NCBI RefSeq assembly: GCF_014266025.1 | Contig: NZ_JACMYC010000013.1 | Location: forward strand, 1 to 64,000 | Direction: 5' to 3' | Length of the DNA: 64,000 nucleotides | Source of the DNA: Nocardioides deserti | GTDB taxonomy: Bacteria > Actinomycetota > Actinomycetes > Propionibacteriales > Nocardioidaceae | Shown: one piece after another, positions 43,505 to 52,336 of the stretch | Layout of the letters: each line of letters opens with the position of its first letter | Numbering within the stretch: position 1 is the first letter of the stretch | Position numbers and translations under genes: made by a program | The notes under the pieces: model-generated | The model's database searches: none | The model's input: only the letters and a program-made list of their open reading frames with translations | Told to the model about the DNA's origin: nothing

Positions 43505-44620
43505 TCAGGCCGCGAGCCGCTCGGAGGGCCCGCCGAGCACCGCCGTGTAGTGACCGAGGAGCTCGTCGACCACGCCGGCCCAGCTCCGGCCGGCGACCGC
43601 CAGCTGTCCGCCCCGGGCCATCCGGGCGCGGGCGAGCGGGTCGGTGACGAGGGCGGCGACGGCACCGCGGAGCGCCTGCGGCTGCGTGACGTCGTACAGG
43701 CTGCCCGTTCGGCCCGGCGACACGAGGTCGAGGGGGCCGCCGGCGGCCGGTGCGACGACCGCGACGCCGCTGGCCTGGGCCTCCTGGACGGTCTGGCAGA
43801 ACGTCTCGGCCTCGCCGGTGTGGACGAAGACGTCGAGCGAGGCGAACGCCCGGGCCAGGGCCGGGCCGCGCAGCATCCCGGTGAACGTCGCCGCCGGCAG
43901 ACGCTCCTGCAGCCATCCGCGCTCCGGTCCGTCGCCGACGACCACGAGGTGCACGCCGGGGACGTCGGCGAGCTCGAGGAGGCGACGCACCTGCTTCTCC
44001 TGCGCCAGCCGCCCGACGTAGCCGACCACGACGTGCCCGGGCTCGGTCCACGACGCCCGCAGCGCCGGGTCGCGGTGCCCGGGATCGAAGAGGTCGAGGT
44101 CCACGCCGCGGCGCCACAGGTGGAGGTCGGGGACGCCCTGGGCGGCGAGCTGGTCCCACGACGCGGACGAGGGCACCAACGTCCGGTCGGCGCGCCGGTG
44201 CAGCCGCGCCACCCAGCGGTCGATGAGGCGGTCGGCCGGCAGGCCGTACTGGCGGGCGAAGCCGGCGACGTCGGTCTGGTAGACCGCCACCACCGGGACC
44301 GCCAGGTGCCTCGCCGCGCGCAGCCCCACCGCGCCGAGCGCGATCGGCGACGCCAGGTGGACGACGTCGGGCCGGAACCGGTCGAGCGCCCGGTGGACGA
44401 CCGGGTCGGGGAGGCCGAGGGGGAAGGACCGGTAGCCGGGCAGCGCCAGCGACCGCACGCGCACCACCTCGGCGCCGGCGTACGCCGTCGGGCCGGCGCC
44501 CGGCGCGACCACGAGCACCTGGTGGCCCGTCGCCGTCAGCCGGTCGACCACGTGCCGCACGGTGCCGGCGACCCCGTTGACCTGGGGGAGGAAGGACTCG
44601 GTCACGATGGCAACGCGCAT
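43505..44620 (-). CDS. GT4 glycosyltransferase, GDP-mannose alpha-mannosyltransferase type
   Basis: 371 residues. N-terminal MRVAIVTESFLPQVNGVAGT is the hallmark of the MgtA/PimB'-like mannosyltransferase group. Donor-domain motifs are GYVGRLAQEKQVRRL (~208-222), VVVGDGPERGWLQ and VHTGEAETFCQTVQEAQASG (~275-294; E-x7-E). It probably adds mannose or another hexose to a diacylglycerol or inositol lipid. ATG 44620 is first in a two-gene operon with the GT4 at 42352. Exact acceptor unknown. Confidence 0.86.
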   Translation of the reverse strand: MRVAIVTESFLPQVNGVAGTVRHVVDRLTATGHQVLVVAPGAGPTAYAGAEVVRVRSLALPGYRSFPLGLPDPVVHRALDRFRPDVVHLASPIALGAVGLRAARHLAVPVVAVYQTDVAGFARQYGLPADRLIDRWVARLHRRADRTLVPSSASWDQLAAQGVPDLHLWRRGVDLDLFDPGHRDPALRASWTEPGHVVVGYVGRLAQEKQVRRLLELADVPGVHLVVVGDGPERGWLQERLPAATFTGMLRGPALARAFASLDVFVHTGEAETFCQTVQEAQASGVAVVAPAAGGPLDLVSPGRTGSLYDVTQPQALRGAVAALVTDPLARARMARGGQLAVAGRSWAGVVDELLGHYTAVLGGPSERLAA

Positions 44621-44711
44621 GGTTCGACGGTCCCGGGACCGGATGAACCACGCGTGGCCCGGACGTGATCGTTCGCTGCGTGCCGGGCGAACCGTCGGGT
44701 ACCGGCCCGGC

Positions 44712-44924
44712 ATGACCAACCAGCCTGACGAGTCCACCCAGAAGCAGACCGGGCACCTGGACGACGCGGCCGAGGCCGCCCAGGAGTCCTCGACCACCGA
44801 CGGCCCGGCCGCGGCCGGCGACTACGACCCGGCGCAGGGATCCCCGGGCGGCGGGCACCCGGTGGGCGAGTCGTTCCCCGAGGAGTCCGCGAAGAGCGGC
44901 GAGGAGGGACACCCGCGCAGCTGA
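44712..44924 (+). CDS. small acidic hydrophilic protein
   Basis: 70 residues, rich in Asp, Glu, Gln, Ser, Gly and Pro, with no hydrophobic segment: MTNQPDESTQKQTGH at the start and HPVGESFPEESAKSGEEGHP near the end. Probably intrinsically disordered and cytoplasmic. No family recognised. Divergent from the GT4 operon. The 249 bp that follow (44925-45173) hold no gene I can support. Confidence 0.55.
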   Translation: MTNQPDESTQKQTGHLDDAAEAAQESSTTDGPAAAGDYDPAQGSPGGGHPVGESFPEESAKSGEEGHPRS

Positions 44925-45173
44925 GTGGGCGTCCCGACGCGGCCCCGACGAGCGGGTCGTCCGGTCGTGGCGCAGCACACGCCGTACGCCGGAACACCTC
45001 GCGCCCGCGCCCCGTTGTGATCCCCAGCCGGTCCGTTCCATGCCCCCGGGCTCACCCCTTGCCGCTGCGAGCGGCCTCCCGCCGAGAGGCGGCTGTCGGG
45101 CCGGCGAGCAACAGCACGCAGCCACCCGCCGGGTAAGCCCCGGTTAGGGTGGCTGTCGTGTTCCCGGCCCCGT

Positions 45174-45368
45174 TCAGGCGCGGGGCGCCGGGCCGGTCCC
45201 CGCCGGGGCCGGCGGCGGCATGCCCACGTCGGTCTGGCCGGGCGGGGTGCCCTGCATCTGCCAGGCGATGACCACCGCGGCCACCACCAGGGCGAGCACC
45301 ACGAAGGCGATCACCGACCACCGCGTGGAGAAGCGCCGCCGCTCGCCGGACCTGTCGTGGACCTGCAT
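45174..45368 (-). CDS. small single-pass membrane protein
   Basis: 64 residues: basic N-terminus (MQVHDRSGERRRFSTRW), one transmembrane helix (SVIAFVVLALVVAAVVIAW, ~18-36), then a Pro/Gly-rich outer tail. Topology N-in, C-out. Function unknown. Its start faces that of the next small gene 63 bp away, so they share a promoter region. Confidence 0.55.
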   Translation of the reverse strand: MQVHDRSGERRRFSTRWSVIAFVVLALVVAAVVIAWQMQGTPPGQTDVGMPPPAPAGTGPAPRA

Positions 45369-45431
45369 CCCGTCCTCCGTCCGTCGTGGATCCGCTGCTC
45401 GTGCTCGTGCTGGTGGGGTACCCGGACTCGC

Positions 45432-45644
45432 ATGGACGCCTTCAGCGTGGCCCTGACGGTCGTCGCGATGCTCGCCGTCGCGGCGGCGATCCTGCTCTTC
45501 GAGCGCAAGCGCGCGCGGGGCATCGAGCGCGACCTCCGCGAGCAGGCCACGCGGCGGGCCCGAGAGGACCAACCGGACAACCGGCGGGCCGACCACCCCC
45601 ACAACCGGTCAGACGACCACCCCGGGGGGCCCGCGCCCGGGTGA
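45432..45644 (+). CDS. small single-pass membrane protein with charged tail
   Basis: 70 residues: N-terminal helix FSVALTVVAMLAVAAAILLF (~4-23) followed by a long basic then His/Asp-rich cytoplasmic tail (ERKRARGIERDLREQATRRA, DDHPGG). No ribosome site is obvious before ATG 45432. Function unknown. Confidence 0.5.
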   Translation: MDAFSVALTVVAMLAVAAAILLFERKRARGIERDLREQATRRAREDQPDNRRADHPHNRSDDHPGGPAPG

Positions 45645-45671
45645 GGGGAGCGGGGCCGCGGGGGCTCGGGC

Positions 45672-47231
45672 TCAGGCCGGCGCCGTGCCGAAGGCCCGGA
45701 GGACGTGCCGGGCCGCCTCCTGCTGGGCGTCCTCGGCCTTGGCCAGCACGGCGGAAGCGCCGAAGAACTCGTGCATCACGCCGTCGTAGTGGCGCAGCGT
45801 GACGTCGACGCCGGCCTCCTCCAGCCGCCGGGCCCAGTCCTGGCCCTGGCTGCGCAGCACGTCCCGCTCGGCGGTGACGACGAGCGTCGGCGGGAGGACG
45901 CCCAGCCGCTCGAGGGGCGCGCCGAGCAGGTCGATCCGTGGGTCGGTGGCGGCGTCGGGGCGGCCCTCGAAGGCGTGCATCGCCATCCACGAGAGCAGCG
46001 GGCGGTCGACGGGCCGCGCGTCGGCGGCGTCCTCCATCGACGCACCGTGCTGCTCGGGCGTGACCAGCGGGTAGACGCAGACCTGGGCCGCCGGGAGCGG
46101 CTCGCCGGCCTCGGCGAGCTGCAGGCAGGTCGCCGCGGCCATGTTCCCGCCCACGGACTCCCCGCCGATGGCGACCCGCGCCGGGTCGCCGCCGAAGGAG
46201 GCGGCGTTCGCCACGACCCAGCGGTACGCCGTGAGCACGTCGTCGTGGGCGGCCGGGAAGACCGCCTCGGGGGCGCGGCGGTAGTCCGGCGAGACCACGA
46301 TCGCGCCGGTCTTGTTCGCCAGGCCGCGGCAGGAGGCGTCGTAGGTGTCGATGTCGAACAGCACCCACCCGCCCCCGTGGATCCACATCAGCACCGGTCG
46401 CGGTCCCGGACCTCCGGCCTCGGGGGTGTAGACGCGCAGCGTCTGCTCGCCGCCGGCGCCGTCGGGGATGCGGAGGTCCTCGGCCGCGGCGACCGGCTCG
46501 GGGCCGTCGATGCCGCGCTCGGCCATCACCTTCTTCACCGCCGCGTCGGGCCCGGGCTGCTTGCGGGCCTGGTCGGGCTCGAGGATCTCGAAGGGCAACG
46601 GGCCGAGCGAGGAGTGGGCGTCGACGATGGCCTGCGCCTCCGGGTCGAGCGTGCCGGAGGGGTCGGTGACCGTCTCCTTCTGGCGGCCCGAGAGCAGGTC
46701 GCGGACGTGGTCCAACGGCTTGGCGAGCATGCCGGCGATCTTCTCCGCGATCCCCTCGTCGGGGGCGTGCGGGTGCGGTCGGGTGGGCGCCTGCCGCTTG
46801 GCGGCGAGGAACTTCTTGCCCAGCTGCGCCATCCGCTCCGGCCCGGCCTTCTGCCGGAACTCCGGCAGCTCCTCGTCCTCCTCGTCGTGGACGTGGTGGC
46901 GCACGACCTCCATCAGCCGGGTCAGGGCGTCCTCGAACTCGCGCTCGCCGGGGTCGGTGCGGCCGAGGGTGACGAGCAGCTCCTTGATCTGCTGGTGCTC
47001 GTGCTCGGCGTCGTCGTGCTCGTCGGCCATGCCGATCTCGGGCCAGACGGGGTAGAGGACCACCTCCTCGGCGAACGCGTGCAGCGCGAGCTCGAGGCTG
47101 ATCTGGTCGACCAGCACGCGCCGGTCGCCACGGCCGGCCTCGAGGTGCTGGAACTGGCGCTCGACGACTGCGTGGTCGTCGGCGATCAGGTGGTCGATGT
47201 CGCCGGGCCGGGTGGGGTAGGACAGCGCCAC
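45672..47231 (-). CDS. hemerythrin-domain/alpha-beta hydrolase fusion protein
   Basis: 519 residues joining two enzymatic folds. Residues ~10-130 are a hemerythrin-like HHE four-helix bundle: DDHAVVERQF (His20), HAFAEEVVLYPVW (His51, Glu55), HEHQQIKEL and HHVHDEEDEELPEF (~112-125), all probable di-iron ligands. A ~130-residue linker follows. Residues ~250-519 are a hormone-sensitive-lipase-type hydrolase: oxyanion WIHGGGW (~284-289), nucleophile GESVGG (Ser359), then ERDVL (Asp) and YDGVMHEFFG (His). The GTG start at 47231 has TGAGGAGTACGCC upstream and couples to the small gene before it. An O2-, NO- or iron-responsive esterase is one idea (inference). The fusion is not one I know as described. 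Confidence 0.8.
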   Translation of the reverse strand: MALSYPTRPGDIDHLIADDHAVVERQFQHLEAGRGDRRVLVDQISLELALHAFAEEVVLYPVWPEIGMADEHDDAEHEHQQIKELLVTLGRTDPGEREFEDALTRLMEVVRHHVHDEEDEELPEFRQKAGPERMAQLGKKFLAAKRQAPTRPHPHAPDEGIAEKIAGMLAKPLDHVRDLLSGRQKETVTDPSGTLDPEAQAIVDAHSSLGPLPFEILEPDQARKQPGPDAAVKKVMAERGIDGPEPVAAAEDLRIPDGAGGEQTLRVYTPEAGGPGPRPVLMWIHGGGWVLFDIDTYDASCRGLANKTGAIVVSPDYRRAPEAVFPAAHDDVLTAYRWVVANAASFGGDPARVAIGGESVGGNMAAATCLQLAEAGEPLPAAQVCVYPLVTPEQHGASMEDAADARPVDRPLLSWMAMHAFEGRPDAATDPRIDLLGAPLERLGVLPPTLVVTAERDVLRSQGQDWARRLEEAGVDVTLRHYDGVMHEFFGASAVLAKAEDAQQEAARHVLRAFGTAPA

Positions 47232-47241
47232 GGCGTACTCC

Positions 47242-47490
47242 TCAGGCCGGGCCGGACTGCGGCGAGGTGTTGTCGGTGCCACCGAGCTGGGCGAGGAACC
47301 GGTGGCAGCGCTGGGCCCGCTCGGAGTCCTGCTGCATGACCTCGCGGAAGAAGTCGGCGATCTCCTGCTGGCCCGCGTTCTCGGCGTCGCGGACGTACTG
47401 GCCGTAGTCGTGACCGGCCTTGAGCGAGTGGTACTGCACCGAGATCAGGTCGAAGGTGACGTCGTCGAATCCGGTCTCTCCGGTGGCCAT
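47242..47490 (-). CDS. small helical protein, ferritin-like half-bundle
   Basis: 82 residues. Amphipathic helices dominate: DLISVQYHSLKAGHDYGQYV (~14-33), AGQQEIADFFREVMQQDSER and CHRFLAQLGG. The pattern resembles short ferritin-like or rubrerythrin-type half bundles, though a complete metal site is not evident. Its stop lies 11 bp before the start of the hemerythrin-hydrolase fusion, making a two-gene operon, so it may be a partner of the hemerythrin domain. Divergent from the ThDP enzyme at 47625. Confidence 0.6.
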   Translation of the reverse strand: MATGETGFDDVTFDLISVQYHSLKAGHDYGQYVRDAENAGQQEIADFFREVMQQDSERAQRCHRFLAQLGGTDNTSPQSGPA

Positions 47491-47624
47491 GGTTCCTCCC
47501 GGGGGTGGGGCTGGACGGGTGGGTGGGCACGAGCAGTACCCGTGGCCCGGACGCCCAACCCGGTTCGCCGCGGCGCCGACCGGGTACCGCGCCCGCTCGG
47601 GCAGCAGCGACGAGAGGTGACCCG

Positions 47625-49424
47625 ATGGCGGAGGAACGACTGGTCGCGGACCTGGTGGTCGAGCGGCTGCGCGCCTGGGGCGTGCCCCGGGTCTTCGGCT
47701 ACTCCGGGGACGGCATCAACGGGCTGATGGGCGCGCTGCGGCGGGCCGGGGGCGACCCCGCGTTCGTGCAGGCGCGCCACGAGGAGAACGCCGCGCTGAT
47801 GGCGGTCGGCCACGCCAAGTACGCCGGCGGGATCGGTGTCGTCACCAGCACCCAGGGCCCGGGTGCGGTGCACCTGCTCAACGGCCTCTACGACGCCAAG
47901 CTCGACCACCAGCCGGTCGTCGCGATCGTCGGCCAGCAGCAGACGACCGTGCTGGGCTCGGAGTACCAGCAGGAGATCGACCTGACCTCGCTGTTCAAGG
48001 ACGTCGCCGCGCAGTACGTCGCCACCGTGCTCGACCCCGAGCAGGCCGCCATGGTGGTGGACCGCGCGTTCCGCACCGCGCTCGCGACGCGGTCACCCTG
48101 CGTGGTGGTGCTGCCGCACGACGTGCAGGTGCAGCCGGCGCCGGCGGTGCCGTCCCACGAGCACGGCGTCGTGCCGACCGCCCCGCAGTGGCGGCCGCCG
48201 CGAGTCCTCCCGGCCGACGACGACCTCGCCGAGGCGGCGGCCGTCCTGAACGCCGGCGAGCGGGTCGCGCTGCTGGTCGGCCAGGGCGCGAAGGACGCGG
48301 GCGAGCTGGTCCGCGCGGTGGCCGAGCGGCTGGGCGCCGGCGTCACGACCAGCCTGCTCGGCAAGCCGTGGTGGGACGAGACGCTGCCGACCAGCTGCGG
48401 GGTGATGGGGCACCTCGGCACGACCGCGTCGGCCTGGCTGATGGACCACTGCGACACGCTGCTGATGATTGGCACCAACGACCCGTGGACGGAGTTCTAC
48501 CCCGCGCCCGGCCAGGCCCGCGCCGTGCAGGTCGACATCGACGGCCGCCACCTCGGCAACCGCTACCCGGTCGAGGTCGGGCTGGTCGGCGACGCGGCGG
48601 AGACGCTGACCGCCCTGCTGCCGCTGCTCGAGGAGAGGGCCGACCCGACGTGGCGCACGAACGTCACCGCGCAGGTCGAGCGGTGGCACCGGATCGCCGA
48701 GGAGCGCGCGTCCGGCGACATCGGCGCCGCCGCCCGCCCGCTGAGCCCGGAGCGCGTCGTACGCGCCCTCACACCGCGGCTGCCCGCCGAGGCGCAGGTC
48801 AGCGTCGACGTGGGGTCGGTCGTCTACTGGTACGCCCGGCACCTCACCCTGCCGCCCGGCGTGCCGGCCCACCTCTCCTCGACGCTGGCGTCGATGGGGT
48901 CGGGCCTGCCCTACGGCCTCGCCGCGAAGCTCGAGGCGCCCGACCGGCCCGTCGTCGCGCTCGTCGGTGACGGGGCGATGCAGATGAACGGCCTCAACGA
49001 GCTGGTCACCGTCGCCTCCCGCTGGCGGGACTGGGCCGACCCGCGCTTCGTCGTGCTCGTGCTGAACAACCGCGACCTCGCCGAGGTGACGTGGGAGCAG
49101 CGCGAGACCGAGGGCGACCCGCGGTACGACGTCAGCCAGTCGCTGCCGGACGTGCCCTACGCGGCGTACGCCGAGCTGCTCGGCCTCGGCGGCATCCGCG
49201 TCGAGCGGCCCGAGGACGTCGACGACGCGTGGGACCGCGCGCTCGCCGCCGACCGGCCGGTGCTCATCGAGGCCGTGGTCGACCCCGACGTGCCGCTGCT
49301 GCCGCCGTTCCCTGCCGGCGAGGCGATGCTCGACAGCTTCTCCCGGGCGCTCGACCAGGAGGACGACGCCGAGCACGCCCGCGCGCTGCTCGACCTCGAG
49401 GCCGAGCAGGAGCGCCGGCACTAG
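47625..49424 (+). CDS. ThDP-dependent enzyme, pyruvate oxidase/dehydrogenase (quinone) type
   Basis: 599 residues, with the three-domain layout of the acetolactate synthase/pyruvate oxidase superfamily. N-terminal PYR domain: WGVPRVFGYSGDGINGLMGA (~18-37) and catalytic Glu53 in ARHEENAALMA. Central FAD-type domain (~195-340) with LLVGQGAKDAGELV. C-terminal PP domain with the ThDP/Mg motif VGDGAMQMNGLNEL (~447-460) and LNNRDL. Closest in style to PoxB-like or uncharacterised thiamine-requiring proteins of actinobacteria, decarboxylating a 2-oxoacid. ATG 47625 follows GCGACGAGAGGTGACC. Divergent from the small helical protein and hemerythrin fusion, suggesting shared redox-related expression (inference). 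Confidence 0.83.
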   Translation: MAEERLVADLVVERLRAWGVPRVFGYSGDGINGLMGALRRAGGDPAFVQARHEENAALMAVGHAKYAGGIGVVTSTQGPGAVHLLNGLYDAKLDHQPVVAIVGQQQTTVLGSEYQQEIDLTSLFKDVAAQYVATVLDPEQAAMVVDRAFRTALATRSPCVVVLPHDVQVQPAPAVPSHEHGVVPTAPQWRPPRVLPADDDLAEAAAVLNAGERVALLVGQGAKDAGELVRAVAERLGAGVTTSLLGKPWWDETLPTSCGVMGHLGTTASAWLMDHCDTLLMIGTNDPWTEFYPAPGQARAVQVDIDGRHLGNRYPVEVGLVGDAAETLTALLPLLEERADPTWRTNVTAQVERWHRIAEERASGDIGAAARPLSPERVVRALTPRLPAEAQVSVDVGSVVYWYARHLTLPPGVPAHLSSTLASMGSGLPYGLAAKLEAPDRPVVALVGDGAMQMNGLNELVTVASRWRDWADPRFVVLVLNNRDLAEVTWEQRETEGDPRYDVSQSLPDVPYAAYAELLGLGGIRVERPEDVDDAWDRALAADRPVLIEAVVDPDVPLLPPFPAGEAMLDSFSRALDQEDDAEHARALLDLEAEQERRH

Positions 49425-49500
49425 GCCGGTGGCCGCCCGGCGGCGGGCCGCCGCATAACGTCCGCGCCCCCAGCGGCGTTGGTCCGGGCGAGGAGGACCG

Positions 49501-51159
49501 ATGACGGCTCAGCGCGGTGTCGTGCCCGGCTCGGCGCGCCCCGACGCCGCCGAGCTCTGGCGGATGACCGTCGAGCACTCGCCGGTCGGCATGGCGCTGG
49601 TCGACCTCGAGGGTCGCCTGGTGGTGGTCAACCAGGCGGCGGCCGACATGCTCGGCTACACGCGCGAGGAGCTGCTGTCGCTGACGTTCGCGGAGGTCAC
49701 CGTCCCGGAGGACCTCGCCCTGGACGAGCGCCTGTTCGGTGAGGCCGTCGCCGGCGAGCGCGACGGCTACCGGTTGACCAAGCGCTACGTGCGCAGCAAC
49801 GGCGAGCACGTGTGGGGCGACCTGTCGGTGGCCGTCGTCAGAGACGAGGAGGGGCGGGCGGCGTACCTCATGTCGCAGGTCCTCGACGTCACCGAGCGCA
49901 TCCGCGACCAGGAGCGGATCCGGGCGGCCGCCGACGTGATCAGCAGGCAGCAGCAGATCGCGGAGGCCATCCTCGAGACGGTGGACGTGGGGCTGGTGCT
50001 GCTGGACGCCGACGGGGAGTACGCCGTCACGAACCGCCGGCACCGCGACTTCATCGCCCTCGCGTTCCCCGACGGCCACGGCGGGCGGGCCGGGCAGGAG
50101 GGCGAGGTCTACGGCCCGGACGGCGTCCGCTGGACGCGGGAGCAGATGCCGTCGTGGCGCGCGGCGCAGGGCGAGGAGTTCGACGACGTGCACATGTGGA
50201 TCGGCGCCGACCCGGTCGTGCGCCGGGCGCTGTCGGTCTCGGCGCGGTCGGTGCGGACCGCCGACGGCAGGTTCGCCGGCGCCGGCCTCGCCTACACCGA
50301 CATCACCGAGGTGCTGCGCGCGCTGGAGGTCAAGGACGACTTCATCGCCGCCGTCTCCCACGAGCTGCGCACCCCGCTGGCCGCGATCCGCGGGCGGGCC
50401 GAGCTGCTCGCGTCGTACCCCGACCAGGGCCCCGAGGTCCGCGCCGACGTCGCCGCGCTCCAGCGCAACGCTGTCCGCCTGGAGCGGCTGGTCTCCGACC
50501 TGATCGAGGCGGGCCAGCTGCAGAGCGGCGCGCTGCACCTGCGCTGCGCGGCGTACGACGTCGTGGCGGTCGTCGCGGAGGCCGTCGCCGCGGTCGGACC
50601 GGCTGCCGTCGCCGCCGGGATCAGCCTGGGGGCCGACCTCGCGGACGGAGCCGGCGCGCGCCGACGGATCCCCGCGTACGGTGACGCCGGCCGGATCCGG
50701 CAGGTGCTCGACAACCTGCTCACGAACGCCGTCAAGCACACCCCGCCCGGCGGCTCGGTGCGGCTGGAGGTCTACTGGGACGACGTGGTCGACGAGGTCG
50801 AGCTGGTCCTCGCCGACACGGGTCACGGGATCGCCGCCGACGAGCTCGACCGGGTCTTCGAGCGGTTCTACCGGGGCGCCGCGGCGCGCCGGCACGGGAT
50901 CGAGGGGCTCGGCCTGGGGCTGTCGATCACCCGCGCGCTCGTGGAGGCGCACGGCGGCCACGTGCTGCTCGAGTCCGAGGTCGGCATCGGCACGACGTTC
51001 ACCGTGCGGCTGCCGCGCCGCGTGCCCGCCGCGCGCTCGGCGCAGGTCACGGGTGGCGACCCCGCCACGTCTGGTCGTCCGTCGACGAGCACGGGGCCGG
51101 CGCCGACTGCGTGGACGGGAGTCAGAGCGTCGAGGCGCGGGCGACCAGCTCCGGGGTGA
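49501..51159 (+). CDS. PAS-domain sensor histidine kinase, cytoplasmic
   Basis: 552 residues with no membrane segment. PAS-1 (~20-135): HSPVGMALVDLEGRLVVVNQ, then ADMLGYTREELLSLTF. PAS-2 (~155-275): ILETVDVGLVLLDADGEYAV. HisKA H-box AAVSHELRTPLAAIRGR with His287. HATPase with N-box DNLLTNAVKHTPPGG, G1 LADTGHGIA, F-box FERFYRG and G2 GLGLGLSITRALVEAHGG. A disordered C-tail overlaps the convergent LacI gene by 38 bp. No response-regulator gene adjoins it, so it is an orphan kinase. ATG 49501 has GAGGAGGACCG upstream. Confidence 0.9.
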   Translation: MTAQRGVVPGSARPDAAELWRMTVEHSPVGMALVDLEGRLVVVNQAAADMLGYTREELLSLTFAEVTVPEDLALDERLFGEAVAGERDGYRLTKRYVRSNGEHVWGDLSVAVVRDEEGRAAYLMSQVLDVTERIRDQERIRAAADVISRQQQIAEAILETVDVGLVLLDADGEYAVTNRRHRDFIALAFPDGHGGRAGQEGEVYGPDGVRWTREQMPSWRAAQGEEFDDVHMWIGADPVVRRALSVSARSVRTADGRFAGAGLAYTDITEVLRALEVKDDFIAAVSHELRTPLAAIRGRAELLASYPDQGPEVRADVAALQRNAVRLERLVSDLIEAGQLQSGALHLRCAAYDVVAVVAEAVAAVGPAAVAAGISLGADLADGAGARRRIPAYGDAGRIRQVLDNLLTNAVKHTPPGGSVRLEVYWDDVVDEVELVLADTGHGIAADELDRVFERFYRGAAARRHGIEGLGLGLSITRALVEAHGGHVLLESEVGIGTTFTVRLPRRVPAARSAQVTGGDPATSGRPSTSTGPAPTAWTGVRASRRGRPAPG

Positions 51160-52135
51160 AGGTGACCTGCTGGTGCCGGTGGTCGGGGTCGGACGACTCG
51201 TCGAGCACGAGCGAGGCCGCGGTCCGGCCCAGCTGGTGGCGCGGCTGGCGCACCGAGGTGAGCGGCACCGCCGCGGCGGCGGCGAACTCGATGTCGTCGT
51301 AGCCGATGATGGCCAGGTCGCCGGGCACCGACCGCCCGCTGCCGATCGACTGCTGCAGCAGTCCGAGCGCCAGGAGGTCGTTGACGCAGAACGCCGCGGT
51401 GGGGCGTCGCCGGCCCGGCAGCCCGGACAGCCGCTCGCCGGCGGACCTGCCCTCGGCGACGGTCATCGCCTCGGTGGCGAGCTCCACCAGGTCGTCGGGG
51501 TCGAGCCCGGCGTCGGCCCAGGCCGCCCGCGCCCCGGCGTACCGGTCGTGCACCTGGCCGATGGTGGTGGGGCCGCCCACGACGGCGACGCGACGGTGGC
51601 CGCGGTCCACGAGGTGCTCGACCGCGAGGCGGCCGCCCAGGACGTCGTCGACGGAGACGGTGCAGAAGTCCTCGACCCGGCGGGTGCGGTCCACGACGAC
51701 GATCGGCGTGCCGCGACGGGCGATCAGGTCGAGCGCCACCGCGTCGGGGTCGACCGGCGTGATGAGGATGCCCTGGACGCGCTGCTGCTCGAGCAGCGCG
51801 AGGTGGGCCGCCTCGCGGTCGGCACGGTTGGCGCTGTTGCACAGGACCAGCGAGAGAGCCGCGTCGTCCGCCGCGTCGTCGATGCCGGCGGCGACGTCGG
51901 TGAAGAAGGGGTTGCCCGCGTCGAGGACGACGTAGGCGAGGGTGCGGCTCTTGCCGGCGCGCAGCTGGCGGGCCGACTCGTTGCGCACGAAGCCGAGCTC
52001 GGCCATGACCCGCTCGACACGTTCGCGGGTGCTCGGGCTGACCCGGTCAGGGCGGTTGAGCACGTTCGAGACCGTCCCGAGGGAGACGCCGGCCGCCGCA
52101 GCGACGTCCTTGACCGACGCGTTCCGCACGGTCAT
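51122..52135 (-). CDS. LacI family repressor, probable L-rhamnose regulator
   Basis: 337 residues. N-terminal HTH VKDVAAAAGVSLGTVSNVLN (~8-27) and hinge VRNESARQLRAGKS (~50-63), then a periplasmic-binding-like sensor with YVVLDAGNPFFTDVAAGIDD, VQGILITPVDPDA, RGHRRVAVVGGP and the C-terminal YDDIEFAAAAAVPLTSVRQP. It is divergent from the rhamnose transporter operon, and TGAAAC-type palindromes that fit LacI-family operators occur before that operon, the repressor itself, the isomerase and the rhamnosidase. It should release DNA on binding rhamnose or an early metabolite. ATG 52135 follows AAGGAGGCCCCG. Confidence 0.88.
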   Translation of the reverse strand: MTVRNASVKDVAAAAGVSLGTVSNVLNRPDRVSPSTRERVERVMAELGFVRNESARQLRAGKSRTLAYVVLDAGNPFFTDVAAGIDDAADDAALSLVLCNSANRADREAAHLALLEQQRVQGILITPVDPDAVALDLIARRGTPIVVVDRTRRVEDFCTVSVDDVLGGRLAVEHLVDRGHRRVAVVGGPTTIGQVHDRYAGARAAWADAGLDPDDLVELATEAMTVAEGRSAGERLSGLPGRRRPTAAFCVNDLLALGLLQQSIGSGRSVPGDLAIIGYDDIEFAAAAAVPLTSVRQPRHQLGRTAASLVLDESSDPDHRHQQVTFTPELVARASTL

Positions 52136-52172
52136 CGGGGCCTCCTTGGAGGGGTCGAAAGGTAAAGGTGTG

Positions 52173-52184
52173 TGAAACGGTACA
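52173..52184. promoter_or_regulatory. putative LacI operator in the repressor's own leader
   Basis: TGAAACGGTACA, one perfect half-site (TGAAACG) and a degraded second half, 38 bp before the repressor start. A further GAAAGGT half-site (TCGAAAGGTA) lies at ~52154. Supports autoregulation. Confidence 0.45.
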
Positions 52185-52264
52185 CACGATGACGCGGCGA
52201 CGCGCGGCTGTCTCGTCCCTCCTCGCAACCCGCCGGCAATCTTTCGGCAATCTGCGCGTAGCCC

Positions 52265-52320
52265 TTGACGGCTGTGACGGCAGCCACGTACGTTCCCGGC
52301 ATCGCTTTTGAAACCTTTCA
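52265..52320 (+). promoter_or_regulatory. promoter and operator of the rhamnose transport operon
   Basis: TTGACG (52265-52270), 18-bp spacer, TACGTT (52289-52294), then operator TGAAACCTTTCA (52309-52320), which would sit just past the transcription start and block it. A CRP-like sequence TGTGA-N6-CCACG (52273-52288) overlaps the spacer. The transporter GTG is at 52337. Confidence 0.6.
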
Positions 52321-52336
52321 CTGACAGGAGGGCGCC

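Noticed and set aside
44925..45173. Possible small genes between the acidic protein and the one-helix protein
   Set aside because: Several frames are open on both strands but none has both a ribosome site and protein-like composition; only a TAGGGT box (near 45145) was noted.
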